Source of the DNA: JBOFSQ01 sp051651625
GTDB taxonomy: Bacteria > Planctomycetota > Planctomycetia > Pirellulales > Thermoguttaceae
DNA: 64,000 bases
Direction of reading: 5' to 3'
Assembly (NCBI GenBank): GCA_051651625.1
Contig: JBOFSQ010000108.1
Span: 1 to 64,000, forward strand
The notes under the pieces are model-generated. The model made no database searches. It was not told the origin of the DNA and was given only the letters and a program-made list of their open reading frames with translations. The position numbers and the translations under genes were made by a program. Positions 36,268 to 45,140 of this stretch are shown here, piece after piece. Position 1 is the stretch's first letter; each line of letters starts with the position of its first letter.

Positions 36268-37512
36268 TCACTTAAACAATTCTTTTGACCGTTCCTCAAG
36301 TTCCTTTTTGCGATTGGCTTCGTCAATAATCCCGACTCGCTTCGTTTCCTCCTCTGCATGCCGAAAAGCCGAGTATTTATTGCTGTATGGATAAATCGTT
36401 TCCAGCTTGGGTGCAAATGATTGATATTCGTCCATGTACTGATTGGCACCCTCGATACTGATAGCGACGGTTGATGCTCCTATCGCTCCCGCGCGCTGCA
36501 TGCTCTTTGCGGTGTCTACCATCGACTCCGCCGTTATCGCACGACTATAACGGTTGGATATGTCATCAGACTCCGCCCATTTGTACAGAATTTGATTGAT
36601 ACGATACGCATCAAAAGTGTCGTTACTACGACTGGAGTATTCTTTTTCACGAAAAATCTCTCGCATGATACCGTCGAAATTTCCTTGCGTATATTTATCC
36701 CCCTTCAATTCCTGTAGTTTGAGCAACATCAGGCATAAACTGTTCTTTTCGTACTGGGATAGACCAATGGTAATCTCGACCGCTTTGTCAGAGACGCTAA
36801 TGTATTCCATTGACGGATAAGTATCGCCGAGCATCGCCTTGATTATTTTGTCTCTCTGTTGGTCGCTTTTGGCTGCTAGTAATTGTTTATCCAAGGTGTC
36901 ACGCCGTTTCTCATACTCTGCTTTTTTCTTTTTATGCTCCGCTTCCGCTGCATTCTTACGCCTTTGGGCTTCCTCGTCTTTTACATATTCCGTTTTCTTA
37001 ATCGGATTAGCCGCACAGTAGGCATCTATTTGCGATTTGATTTGTTCCGGTGAAAAAAACTTGTCAGATGCAAGGCTTTTGATTTCCTGTTCGAGGATGC
37101 AGTTAAGGTCGTCTTGCGTCAGTCCTTGAACATGCTCCTTTCGCTCGTCACCACTTTTTGATCGAATAACGACAGGGCCGTCGTCCTCATATCGCACAAA
37201 ATTCTCCGCCGTGACTTTGAAGACGGAATCGTCAATTGGATTTTGCTCTACGGGTTTTACGGGGCTTATTTCGCTCTGCTTTGTAATGTATTCTTGATCT
37301 GCTTCGGAAAGTTTTTCTATCGCCACCTGAATTTCCTTGCCATCTTTTTTGCGCAAACTCACCATTGTTCCATCTGGTGACGTTTCGATGAATTCCGCTT
37401 CGGTGGAGAACTTTCCGCCGCCAGCAGTCCAAGTGCGTATCTCACCGGCACTGATAGAGACAACCAAGACACACAATCCAAAAAACACAGCGAGGCAAGC
37501 GATCTTTTTCAT
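36268..37512 (-). CDS. Secreted SHD1-domain protein with coiled-coil
   Basis: 414 residues from ATG 37512, set by AAAGGAG upstream. A signal peptide (ACLAVFFGLCVLVVSISAG) is followed by an SHD1-like domain (RTWTAGGGKFSTEAEFI, then VSLRKKDGKEIQVAIEKLSEADQEYI), typical of planctomycete exported proteins. A second small domain (about 95-150) precedes a charged coiled-coil (AEAEHKKKKAEYEKRRDTLD), then a helical C-terminal half. The function is unknown. It is the first gene of the AT-richer minus-strand run that ends at 32307. Confidence 0.76.
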   Translation of the reverse strand: MKKIACLAVFFGLCVLVVSISAGEIRTWTAGGGKFSTEAEFIETSPDGTMVSLRKKDGKEIQVAIEKLSEADQEYITKQSEISPVKPVEQNPIDDSVFKVTAENFVRYEDDGPVVIRSKSGDERKEHVQGLTQDDLNCILEQEIKSLASDKFFSPEQIKSQIDAYCAANPIKKTEYVKDEEAQRRKNAAEAEHKKKKAEYEKRRDTLDKQLLAAKSDQQRDKIIKAMLGDTYPSMEYISVSDKAVEITIGLSQYEKNSLCLMLLKLQELKGDKYTQGNFDGIMREIFREKEYSSRSNDTFDAYRINQILYKWAESDDISNRYSRAITAESMVDTAKSMQRAGAIGASTVAISIEGANQYMDEYQSFAPKLETIYPYSNKYSAFRHAEEETKRVGIIDEANRKKELEERSKELFK

Positions 37513-38255
37513 GGCAATTCTCCTTTGGCAAAGATAGGGAAACGAACAGGGGCAAACACGTTGTCGAGAACCGACAAGAATAGACGAGAGCCGTCTTCGG
37601 AAAGAAGAGGGAACGCCATGTACCATCGAAATACGAAGCATCCCCCCACATCACTGAGGCAGCCTGCGCGATTGCGCAAACCAATACGGACAATTTCAAA
37701 TTGTCCGCATGGAACTTCGCAAGCTGTCGACATGACATTCCCGTTCGGGAACGCACGACTCGACAGCAAATCTTTTTCTTCCAACCGGCAAGCCGGGTGA
37801 TGTAGGAAGAAAGCCCCCGTCAAAAAGACGGTTTCGATGGTAAATACTTGCGATTATCTAATTGTAAAACCGGCAACGAGCCGGGAAGTTCAGTTCATAG
37901 TCCTCCAACAATTTCTAACGCAACGCGTCGTTTTTCATCGCAGAGCGCGAGTCAAGAACGACTGCCAAAACAAACGATGGTGCGCATCTTACACGGTTGA
38001 AGCCGCGTGCGAAGGGGGAGTGGGAAGTTTTCACGCTGGGCACGTCGAACGACGAGTTCTACGTCCAATGGGGCGATTCGGGCACTCGCTTACGCTTCGT
38101 GTTCTTGTTCGGAGACACCGATTCTGGTCACTCGCTACGTTTCCCGCTCCGATTCTGGCCTCACATTCTTTGCCCGCGCTCCCCCTCCGCGAGAATCGGA
38201 TTGGCTCTATACTTTGTCGGTCTCTTTTTCTCATCACTCGCACAAGGGGAGTCTC
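37513..38255. other. Gene-free 743 bp: serial stem-loops and an R1 right-type copy
   Basis: 37687-37707 is a perfect palindrome (CGGACAATTT-C-AAATTGTCCG). 37723-37767 folds with GCTGTCGA/TCGACAGC arms around TTCCCGTTCGGGAA. Smaller hairpins follow at 37785-37796 (CCGGC/GCCGG) and 37817-37832 (CCGTC/GACGG). From 38045 to 38160 lies a forward R1 (AACGACGAGTTCTACGTCCA, then the core). No protein-coding signal is convincing. Confidence 0.6.
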
Positions 38256-39824
38256 ATGAAACGAATCGTGCAACTCGCAGTTTTGTTTGTAGCCGCAGTC
38301 GGTCAAACCGTTTTCGCGCAGACACCAATGACCGCCACGCCACTCGGTCACCTCACGCAACTGCAAACAGGGAAGTCGATGCGTTCATCGTCGGCGAATC
38401 CGAATCGTTCAAGCAACGCCGATCAGCGAAACATTCCAGCGGGACAGAAACTCGTCCTCGCCGACATCAAAGGGGCCGGAACGATCCGCCACATGTGGAT
38501 TACATTTCCCGACCCGCGCCCAGACTGGCTCGGCAAAGACGGTAAGGCCGATCACAGCGAACTCGTTCTGCGGATGTTTTGGGACGGTGCCGAGCAGCCC
38601 GCCGTCGAAGCACCGTTCGGCGACTTCTTCGCTGCCGGTTTCGGTCAGCGTGCGGCGATAAACTCGATGCCGATTCAAGTCGAAGGTGGCGACGCATACA
38701 ACTCGTTTTGGATAATGCCGTTTCACAAATCGGCGCGGATTGAGGTTGAAAATCAGGGCGAGAAGATGTCGGGGTCGTTCTACTTCCAAATTGACTACGT
38801 TCTCGAAGAATCGCTCCCACCGAAGACGCCATATTTCTGCGCACAATATCGCCAAGAGTTTCCAACAAAGTCTGGCCGCGACTATCTCATTCTCGATGCC
38901 GAAGGTGCAGGACACTACGTCGGTACCGTCTTGAGCGGTCGCGCACGCAGCCCAGAGTGGTTTGGCGAAGGCGACGAAAAGTTTTACGTCGATGGTGATA
39001 CTCGCCCAACAATTCAAGGAACCGGAACCGAAGACTACGCCCTCAATGCGTGGGGAATGGGGACAGGAACGTATCCATATTTCGGCGTCTCGATTCTTGA
39101 AGGCGAGTGGGGGATGGTCGGTTGGAAGACGACGATTTATCGCTGGCACATCGTTGAACCGATTCGGTTTACTAAGTCGCTACGTTTTGAAATCGAAGAC
39201 ACCGGTTGGATCACCGAAGACGAACTCGAAGAAGGCGCGAACCGCGGCCACGTCGAACGAAATGACGACTTCGCCAGTGTCGCGTTTTGGTATCAAGTCG
39301 GCCAGCCGAAACGATTTACAGTCTTGCCGAGTGCGAAAGAACGAAAACTTCCAAACCTCGATGTCATCATCGAAGGAAACGCGATGTTGCCGACACTGCG
39401 TACAAACGCCCAAAACAAAGCGTCGCTCCAAAAAGGTTACGACTGGACAGGAGATGGACAGATTTTCTTCCGCCCCGGTGCCGACCCAATGATTGATTCG
39501 TTTGAAGTCGATTTCAACATCGACAAAGAGGAATACCGTCAACTCACACTCCGCACGACGACAGCCAGCGACTACGGGATTTATCAGATTACGTTTGACG
39601 GCAAAGTCGTTTGTGACCGTGTTGACTTTTACAGCGAAGAGATTGGAACCAAAGAACTCAACCTCGGCAGTCAAAAACTTTCGCTTGGTAAACACATACT
39701 TGGTTTTGAGTGCCTCGGCCAGCGAAGTGCGTCGAGCGGGACAAACTTCGGTCTCGATTCTGTTCGCCTCCGCGAACGTTGGAACGTAAAACGCAAAGCA
39801 CCGGCAGATGAGGTTGTTCGCTGA
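38256..39824 (+). CDS. Secreted GH172 (DUF2961) family protein
   Basis: 522 residues from ATG 38256 behind AAGGGGAG. A signal peptide (LAVLFVAAVGQTVFA) is followed by a DUF2961 domain: ADIKGAGTIRHMWITFPD, LVLRMFWDGAEQPAVEAPFGDFF, NSFWIMPFHKSARIEVEN and IQGTGTEDYALNAWG. DUF2961 is now GH172, whose characterised members act on fructose anhydrides and arabinofuranosides as beta-jelly-roll oligomers. From about residue 420 an extra beta-sandwich follows. It is a likely periplasmic or surface glycosidase; the substrate is not predictable. R1 lies upstream and R2 just after the stop. Confidence 0.88.
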   Translation: MKRIVQLAVLFVAAVGQTVFAQTPMTATPLGHLTQLQTGKSMRSSSANPNRSSNADQRNIPAGQKLVLADIKGAGTIRHMWITFPDPRPDWLGKDGKADHSELVLRMFWDGAEQPAVEAPFGDFFAAGFGQRAAINSMPIQVEGGDAYNSFWIMPFHKSARIEVENQGEKMSGSFYFQIDYVLEESLPPKTPYFCAQYRQEFPTKSGRDYLILDAEGAGHYVGTVLSGRARSPEWFGEGDEKFYVDGDTRPTIQGTGTEDYALNAWGMGTGTYPYFGVSILEGEWGMVGWKTTIYRWHIVEPIRFTKSLRFEIEDTGWITEDELEEGANRGHVERNDDFASVAFWYQVGQPKRFTVLPSAKERKLPNLDVIIEGNAMLPTLRTNAQNKASLQKGYDWTGDGQIFFRPGADPMIDSFEVDFNIDKEEYRQLTLRTTTASDYGIYQITFDGKVVCDRVDFYSEEIGTKELNLGSQKLSLGKHILGFECLGQRSASSGTNFGLDSVRLRERWNVKRKAPADEVVR

Positions 39825-39837
39825 ACGAACCCATTCT

Positions 39838-39936
39838 ACTCAAGACGGTTTGAATTTCCCGTACCGAAACGGTAGCGGCCCATCGAGGCCGCGGTCTTGT
39901 AGAGGGCGAAGCCTACAAATCTACCCGTAACGGGTA
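39838..39936. repeat. R2 dispersed repeat, copy 3
   Basis: ACTCAAGACGGTTTGAATTT, CCGTACCGAAACGGTAGCGG, then CTACCCGTAACGGGTA. It runs from 14 bp after the GH172 stop to 6 bp before the dapB start, so it occupies nearly the whole intergenic space and may carry the dapB leader. Confidence 0.88.
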
Positions 39937-39942
39937 TCACAC

Positions 39943-40722
39943 ATGAAAGAAACACAAATGTCAAAACGAATTGTCATCTACGGTGCGGGCGGTCGGATGG
40001 GGGAGCGGCTTCTAGCTCTCGGCAGTGCCGACGCCGAAATTACTATTGTCGCCGCTCTTGAGTCGCCAGCGCATCCGCAGTTGGGACGCGAAACGTGTAT
40101 CGCTGGCATCAAGATTTCTGCGACGCTCGACGTTGACGCCGATTGCGTAATCGACTTCTCATCGCCAGACGCGACTGGTTCGCTCTTGACGCTTTGCAAG
40201 TCACGAAAACTTCCGCTCGTGCTGGCAACGACGGGGCTGCATCCGCAAGACGAAGCGCGACTCGAATCGCTCGCGCGAACGGTTCCGGTTTTGCGTTCGC
40301 CGAGTATGAGTCAAGCGGTGATTTTGGCGATGCGACTTTCGGAGGTTGCGGCAAAGAGTTTGGCGTCGCAGCAACCGGATGTTGAGATCGTTGAACGTCA
40401 TCACCGTTTCAAGGTCGATGCGCCGAGCGGGACTGCACTCAAGTTTGGCGACATCGTTGCGCAGCAGATTAACTTGACTGGTGCGCGTCACGGTCGCAGC
40501 GGGCACACGGGAGCACGTCCACGAAACGAGATCGGTTATCACGCCATCCGCACCGGTGACAATCCGGGCGAACACACTGTCATCTTTGGCATGCTTGGCG
40601 AGACGCTTGAGATTTCGGTCAAGGCGTCGAACCGCGACTGCTACGCACTCGGCGCACTAGCGGCAGCGAAGTTCATCATCGGCAAACCCGCAAAACTCTA
40701 TTCGATGTTTGATATATTGTGA
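39943..40722 (+). CDS. dapB: 4-hydroxy-tetrahydrodipicolinate reductase
   Basis: 259 residues from ATG 39943; ATG 39958 (MSKRIVIYG) is equally likely. It reduces the dihydrodipicolinate intermediate in the lysine and diaminopimelate pathway. Seen: the nucleotide loop VIYGAGGRMGERLLAL, FSSPDATGSLL, ATTGLHPQDEARL, the catalytic VEIVERHHRFKVDAPSGTAL, and RPRNEIGYHAIRTGDNPGEHTVIF. Length is typical. It is followed by the DUF1257/DUF2997 pair on the same strand with a 22-bp gap. Confidence 0.94.
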   Translation: MKETQMSKRIVIYGAGGRMGERLLALGSADAEITIVAALESPAHPQLGRETCIAGIKISATLDVDADCVIDFSSPDATGSLLTLCKSRKLPLVLATTGLHPQDEARLESLARTVPVLRSPSMSQAVILAMRLSEVAAKSLASQQPDVEIVERHHRFKVDAPSGTALKFGDIVAQQINLTGARHGRSGHTGARPRNEIGYHAIRTGDNPGEHTVIFGMLGETLEISVKASNRDCYALGALAAAKFIIGKPAKLYSMFDIL

Positions 40723-40744
40723 CCACAAAAACTGGAGAACCACG

Positions 40745-41212
40745 ATGAGCACTGTCATTATCATTGCCCCGCTTGTTGTCACGAGTTGGCCGCTGATTAC
40801 CGCTGCGATTACGGCATCGGTCGCGTCCCTTGGGTATGCGGTGGCAAAAGAAGGAGAGCACGTTTCGCAAGAGTGCCTTGCGTCTGACAACGTTGTCCGC
40901 GACGAAATCACGCTGGAGAACAGCGAGATTCTGGCCGGTGCCGCTGGGCGAGATCAGCGAATGACGGTCGAGAAAGACGGGATCAAGGCGACGTTTCACC
41001 GCGACGTTCGCGGCACGCTACGCCTCGCTATCGAGGCGAAGGGGTACACAAAGGCGCAAATCCGAAAGATCGGCGACGAACTAATCGGTCGCGTAACACA
41101 GCAGTACGCATACAATCGTCTCATGACGGAAATGAAAGAACACGGGATGTCGATCATCGAAGAGACCGTCGAAGAAGACGACACCGTAAAAATCCGCGTT
41201 CGCAACTGGTGA
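40745..41212 (+). CDS. DUF1257 (Ycf35)-like protein
   Basis: 155 residues from ATG 40745 with GGAG upstream. The C-terminal part, VTQQYAYNRLMTEMKEHGM and the following DTVKIRVRNW, matches the end of cyanobacterial/plastid Ycf35 (DUF1257). The N-terminal 30 residues are hydrophobic (STVIIIAPLVV..WPLITAAITASVA) and differ from Ycf35. Family members usually occur beside DUF2997 proteins, often with an AAA ATPase and sometimes a ferredoxin. A DUF2997-like gene follows with a 12-bp gap. The role is unknown. Confidence 0.72.
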   Translation: MSTVIIIAPLVVTSWPLITAAITASVASLGYAVAKEGEHVSQECLASDNVVRDEITLENSEILAGAAGRDQRMTVEKDGIKATFHRDVRGTLRLAIEAKGYTKAQIRKIGDELIGRVTQQYAYNRLMTEMKEHGMSIIEETVEEDDTVKIRVRNW

Positions 41213-41223
41213 AGGAGAAAACA

Positions 41224-41445
41224 ATGGCACAGTACGAAAAGGGCGAGTTTGAGATCGAGATTCGCAAGAACGGCGAAGTGAGTGTCCGCACGGTCGGGAT
41301 CAAGGGCGCGGGGTGCGTTGACGCAGCGAAACAGTTCCAAACGATGTTGCGTGGCAAAGAGATCGACTCGCAGCGAACGTCCGAATACTACGAAGGACAA
41401 ACAACCGGCGTCGAAGACGTCGTGAAGTCATACAATCAATGGTGA
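41224..41445 (+). CDS. DUF2997-like small protein
   Basis: 73 residues from ATG 41224, fixed by GAAGGAGAAAAC upstream; GTG 41209, overlapping the previous stop, is the alternative. The pattern EIEIRKNGEVSVRTVGIKGAGCVDAAKQFQ followed by YYEG fits DUF2997 (iexxixxdGxvxxxxxGxxGxxC). It pairs with the DUF1257-like gene just upstream. Function unknown. It ends convergently inside the last 10 bp of hydF. Confidence 0.75.
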   Translation: MAQYEKGEFEIEIRKNGEVSVRTVGIKGAGCVDAAKQFQTMLRGKEIDSQRTSEYYEGQTTGVEDVVKSYNQW

Positions 41446-42629
41446 ACGCCAAACGGTTTCGTCGCACGGTCGAGAATGCCGAGCATTGAGGCGATGGCGA
41501 GACCGTAGTTCGTCACCGGAACGTTTGCAGCGTCGCAGAGCGCGACGCGCGACAAAATCTCGCGGCGGTTCGCCATACAACCACCGCAGTGGATCACAAC
41601 GTCAAAAGTTGCAAGCTCGTCGCGCGACGGAAAATCGTGGCCACTCCGGTGCTCAACTACAACACCATCACCAAAACGTTGCCGCAGCATTCGTGGAATC
41701 TTCACCGTCCCGATGTCTTCTTCTATCGGACGATGCGTACACGACTCGGCGATCAAAACGCGGCTCGTCGCACCGAGTTTCAGCATCCGCTTCGCACCGA
41801 CGATCATCGTTGCCAGATCGCCTTTCTGCCGCGCGAATAGAACCGAAAACGATGTCATCGGCACCGATTCGGGGACAATCGCCGCCACTTCACGAAACGC
41901 CTGCGAATCGGTGACGACAAGCGACGGCGCAGAACGCAACGCCGAAAGAACTTCGGCGACGCGATTTTCTTTCGCAACAACGCACCACGCATCGCCATCG
42001 AGAATGTCGCGGATCGTTTGCACTTGCGGCAAGATGAGTCGCCCGCGCGGTGCCTCTTTGTCGATGGGGACAACGAGTACAACGACGCCGCCCGCGCCAA
42101 CCAAATCTGCCACCAGCGGCGGTGGCTCGAAAAACGTATCGGGAACCGCGCGAACAATCGCGTCGCGTAACGCATCGAGTCCAGATTTGGTCGTCGCAGA
42201 AACAGCAATACTGTCGTGAACGCAGTCGCTCACCGTTGACGTCGAAACGATGTCGGACTTGTTTCGCACACGGACAACTGGAATCGCACGCGACTTCATT
42301 TCGCGTTCGAGTTCGGTTTCAAAGTTTCCCCACACGTCATCGGTCACGATGATCGCCACATCGACGCGGTCCATCACTTGCCGTGTCTTGGCAACGCGCA
42401 GTTCGCCGAGTGCGCCAACATCGTCGATTCCAGCGGTGTCGATGAAGAGAACTGGCCCAAGTGGCAACCACTCCATCGGCTTCTCGACCGGATCAGTCGT
42501 CGTACCCGCAACGTCCGACACGAGCGAACTCTCCTGCCGCGCAAGTGCATTCAAGAGCGACGACTTGCCGACATTCCGCCTGCCGAAAATCCCAAGATGC
42601 AAACGCAATCCTTTTGGTGTCGGTTGCAT
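41436..42629 (-). CDS. hydF: [FeFe]-hydrogenase H-cluster maturation GTPase HydF
   Basis: 397 residues. The GTPase domain has FGRRNVGKSSLLNAL (P-loop 16-24), GTTTDP, DTAGIDD and NKSD. The C-terminal iron-sulfur domain has Cys297/His299 in CTHRP and His347/Cys348/Cys351 in HCGGC, the CxH...HCxxC layout of HydF. HydF is the scaffold on which the two-iron subcluster of [FeFe]-hydrogenase is assembled before delivery to HydA, with radical SAM enzymes HydE and HydG. None of those lies in the window. Its presence implies hydrogen metabolism under anoxia. Confidence 0.92.
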   Translation of the reverse strand: MQPTPKGLRLHLGIFGRRNVGKSSLLNALARQESSLVSDVAGTTTDPVEKPMEWLPLGPVLFIDTAGIDDVGALGELRVAKTRQVMDRVDVAIIVTDDVWGNFETELEREMKSRAIPVVRVRNKSDIVSTSTVSDCVHDSIAVSATTKSGLDALRDAIVRAVPDTFFEPPPLVADLVGAGGVVVLVVPIDKEAPRGRLILPQVQTIRDILDGDAWCVVAKENRVAEVLSALRSAPSLVVTDSQAFREVAAIVPESVPMTSFSVLFARQKGDLATMIVGAKRMLKLGATSRVLIAESCTHRPIEEDIGTVKIPRMLRQRFGDGVVVEHRSGHDFPSRDELATFDVVIHCGGCMANRREILSRVALCDAANVPVTNYGLAIASMLGILDRATKPFGVHH

Positions 42630-42956
42630 TGTGTTGTTGCTTTCGTGTTGCGTGTTCGTAACCGTTCACGAAGTTTTGAGGAGGAGTCTCACACAAAGGC
42701 ACGAAGGCGCGGAGAGGAGATGAATCCTCCACGCGTTTTGGCAGTTCTTTTTTTTGCGCACGAAGGCACGAAGTACACGAAGAGCACAAAGGACGTTTTC
42801 AACTTCAATCCTCTTCGTGTCCTTTGCGTCTTTGTGCGAAAAAAAGAGCTGCTCTCAATGTACGCAACTTCTCTCATTCTTCGTGCCTTCGTGTGAGAAA
42901 AAAAGAACTGCCTGTAAGCGACACATCAAATCAAACCGCGAACGCCAACACGCTTT
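42630..42956. repeat. R5 repeat island, 327 bp without a gene
   Basis: Tandem and inverted low-complexity motifs: CAGTTCTTTTTTTTGCGC (42742-42759), GTGCGAAAAAAAGAGCTG (42834-42850) and GTGTGAGAAAAAAAGAACTG (42891-42910), separated by CACGAAGGCACGAAG-type repeats. A lone R4-like end, GTAACCGTTCACG, is near 42657. No coding signal. Confidence 0.65.
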
Positions 42957-44006
42957 CTATCCGTTTGCGGCGAGGTAGCGTTCGGCGTCGAGTGCGGCCA
43001 TGCAACCGGTTGCCGCCGCTGTACACGCTTGGCGATAATAGTCGTCGGCAACGTCACCCGCTGCAAATACTCCATCAACCGAAGTGTTTGTGCGAAACGG
43101 AACGGGGCGTGCGATGAAGTGTTTGTCGGTTAACGCAAGTGCGCCGCCGAGAAACGCGGTGTTCGGAGTGTGACCGATAGCAACGAAGATACCGCTCACG
43201 TCGAGCGTCGTCGCGGTTTCGCCAGACGTACTCGCAAGCACGACCGACGTTACGCCGCGCTGGTCGTCGCCGAGAATTTCTTGCGGTATGCGATTCCAAA
43301 CGATTTCAATATTCGGATGCGACATTGCTCGCTGGGCCATCGTTTTCGATGCTCGTAGCGCATCACGCCGGTGGATCAAAAAAACTTTCGACGCCCACCG
43401 CGCGAGATAGTCGGCCTCTTCGACTGCGCTGTCGCCGCCGCCGATTACCGCGACCGGTTTGTTACGGAAACGGGGCAGGGCACCGTCGCAAACTGCACAC
43501 GCACTCACGCCGCGATTCTTGAATTTTTCTTCTGACGGCAATCCTAGGTAGTTTGCCTTCGCTCCCGTTGCGACGATTACCGTGTGGGCTTCGTAAGTCT
43601 TACCGTCCGAACATTTGAGACGTTTTACAGTACCGGCGAAATCGACACTGGTCACGTCTTCGGCTATAGTACGAGTCCCGAAGTGAACGGCTTGCGCGCG
43701 GATTAGTTCAACGAGTTCCGGCCCCGTGACGCCGCGTTGTGACGGGTCACGATTTTCGGGGAGCATCATCTGACGGTCAGTCGGGATTGATGTTGCCAGA
43801 AACGCTGCGAGATCGCCCGGCGGAAAACCGGGGAAGTTTTCAACTTCGGTTGTGAGGGCGAGTTGTCCCATTGGGAGCGTGCCGTTGGCCTGATTTTCGG
43901 CAGTCACTGCACCTTCCACGACGAGCGGATTCATCGCCGCGCGGGCTGTATAAATCGCCGCCGTCCACGCCGCTGGGCCACTACCGATGATGATTACGTT
44001 TTCCAT
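42957..44006 (-). CDS. trxB: Thioredoxin reductase-like flavoprotein
   Basis: 349 residues. FAD loop IIGSGPAAWTAAIYTARAA, redox centre CAVCDG (Cys170, Cys173), NADPH loop VIGGGDSAVEEADYLAR, and C-terminal VFAAGDVADDYYRQA with the FAD-binding Asp. It passes electrons from NADPH to thioredoxin. A stretch around residues 64-92 (LATSIPTDRQMMLPENRDPS within it) is an insertion compared with E. coli TrxB (321 aa) and lies near the flavin domain start. It is the first gene of a minus-strand group; thioredoxin itself is not adjacent. Confidence 0.93.
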   Translation of the reverse strand: MENVIIIGSGPAAWTAAIYTARAAMNPLVVEGAVTAENQANGTLPMGQLALTTEVENFPGFPPGDLAAFLATSIPTDRQMMLPENRDPSQRGVTGPELVELIRAQAVHFGTRTIAEDVTSVDFAGTVKRLKCSDGKTYEAHTVIVATGAKANYLGLPSEEKFKNRGVSACAVCDGALPRFRNKPVAVIGGGDSAVEEADYLARWASKVFLIHRRDALRASKTMAQRAMSHPNIEIVWNRIPQEILGDDQRGVTSVVLASTSGETATTLDVSGIFVAIGHTPNTAFLGGALALTDKHFIARPVPFRTNTSVDGVFAAGDVADDYYRQACTAAATGCMAALDAERYLAANG

Positions 44007-44047
44007 TTTGTATGTACTTGAGTTGGTTTGAAGTTTTGGTTACGGGT

Positions 44048-44659
44048 TTACCACGCTTGTGGCATTGCGATTGGGTCATCGCCTTCAAACGTGCCGAGGA
44101 GTCGGTCGTTTTGGGCGAGGATTGCGTGTTCCCATCGCTGTTTGTAGTCGAGCGCGGCGAAGATTGCGTATGCGGCGAGGCCGCCTGCTACCAGTGCTAC
44201 GATCAGGAGCAAAGTGTTCCACGCCGACGAAGGTGTTGCGGATGCAGTTGTGTCGTCGCGTGTGTCTGTGCCAGCGTGCGATTTTTCTTGCGAACCCGCC
44301 GGTTCAGAAATCGGCGGAGGTGAACGTAGCGTCTCTGGGATCGTCGTCGGATCGACAGGCCCAACGGGGTCTGGCGGACGCATTGAAAGTTCACTGTCAA
44401 CGATGTCGCTGCGCGGAGGCGTTTTGTCTACTTGACCGATTGCGGGCGTACTCGTTGTCGTCATACTCGGCATCGACGACGTTGCAGTTGCTGGCGTCTG
44501 ACCACGAATCACATCCGCAACGGAAGACGCATTGTTCGGTACACTCGTCTCGCCGAGTGCGGCACGGCGAGTCGGAAAACGGTAGTCATCCGCAAACGCA
44601 GTGAGCGCAACCGCGACGAGCAAGAATCCTACGAAAATACTACGAGAAATGAGTTTCAT
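44048..44659 (-). CDS. Exported/anchored low-complexity protein of the floA locus
   Basis: 203 residues from ATG 44659. A signal peptide (SIFVGFLLVAVALTAFADDY) is followed by a Ser/Thr/Pro-rich stretch (about 50-150) and a C-terminal hydrophobic helix (TLLLIVALVAGGLAAYAIFAAL) near the end, with a short charged tail. The product would span or anchor in the membrane. The start lies 2 bp after the TAG of a truncated floA copy, so it was probably translated together with floA before rearrangement. I do not recognise the family. Confidence 0.68.
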   Translation of the reverse strand: MKLISRSIFVGFLLVAVALTAFADDYRFPTRRAALGETSVPNNASSVADVIRGQTPATATSSMPSMTTTSTPAIGQVDKTPPRSDIVDSELSMRPPDPVGPVDPTTIPETLRSPPPISEPAGSQEKSHAGTDTRDDTTASATPSSAWNTLLLIVALVAGGLAAYAIFAALDYKQRWEHAILAQNDRLLGTFEGDDPIAMPQAW

Positions 44660-44661
44660 AT

Positions 44662-44831
44662 CTATGCTCCGATTCCGGTTGTTCGCATTGCTGTTGCGAG
44701 AGATTGCGGCACCTTCGCTTCGTTGAGTACAACTTTGGCGCGATTCTCGGCGACACACACAAAATACCAAACGGCGTGTGAGTATACCGGCGACGCCGCA
44801 GCTTCAAAGGGGCAGGGGGAAGTTTTGCCCC
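44662..44831 (-). pseudogene. floA remnant: 3' end and 5' leader of floA joined by an internal deletion
   Basis: 44667-44754 is nearly identical to the 3' end of the intact floA (45928-46014; two differences seen), including the C-terminal residues ATAMRTTGIGA and a TAG stop at 44662-44664. Next to it, 44751-44831 matches the region just upstream of floA (46891-46970). The breakpoint falls at a shared CGAC, so a large internal part of the gene was lost by a microhomology deletion. No start codon for the residual frame is evident. Confidence 0.85.
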
Positions 44832-44860
44832 GACGCGATAACAGAAACGTCGCGTTTGGT

Positions 44861-45140
44861 GAGAATGCGATACGACGCATGTAGTCAGAACACGAAGCGT
44901 AAGCGAGTGCCCGAATAGCCATTGAGCACAGAGTTCGTCATTCGGCACGTACTCGGTGGGAATGCACGCCGAGCAGACGCAATAGCGGCATAGCAGCGGG
45001 CTAATCGTTATCGGCATCAGAATCAAAAAGAATATGAACCTCACTTGGCGAGTTTTTGCCGCCAGCGTAAGCGGATTCGTTCGGATTCTCGCCAAAGATT
45101 GCCATGTTTTGGCTCATTGTAGTTGTTTGCTCGCAAGCCA
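44861..45140. repeat. R1 reverse (left-type) copy; left flank of the yoeB/relB module
   Basis: GAACACGAAGCGTAAGCGAG begins at 44889 and is followed by CATTGAGCACAGAGTTCGTC, a TCATTCGGCACGTACTCGG motif and GCAGACGCAATAGCGGC near 44971. The remaining bases to 45140 show no gene. Confidence 0.75.

Noticed and set aside
44640..45095. 151-residue minus-strand reading through the floA remnant and R1
   Set aside because: It is in a different frame from floA and spans repeat junctions; the C-terminal floA frame explains the sequence better.
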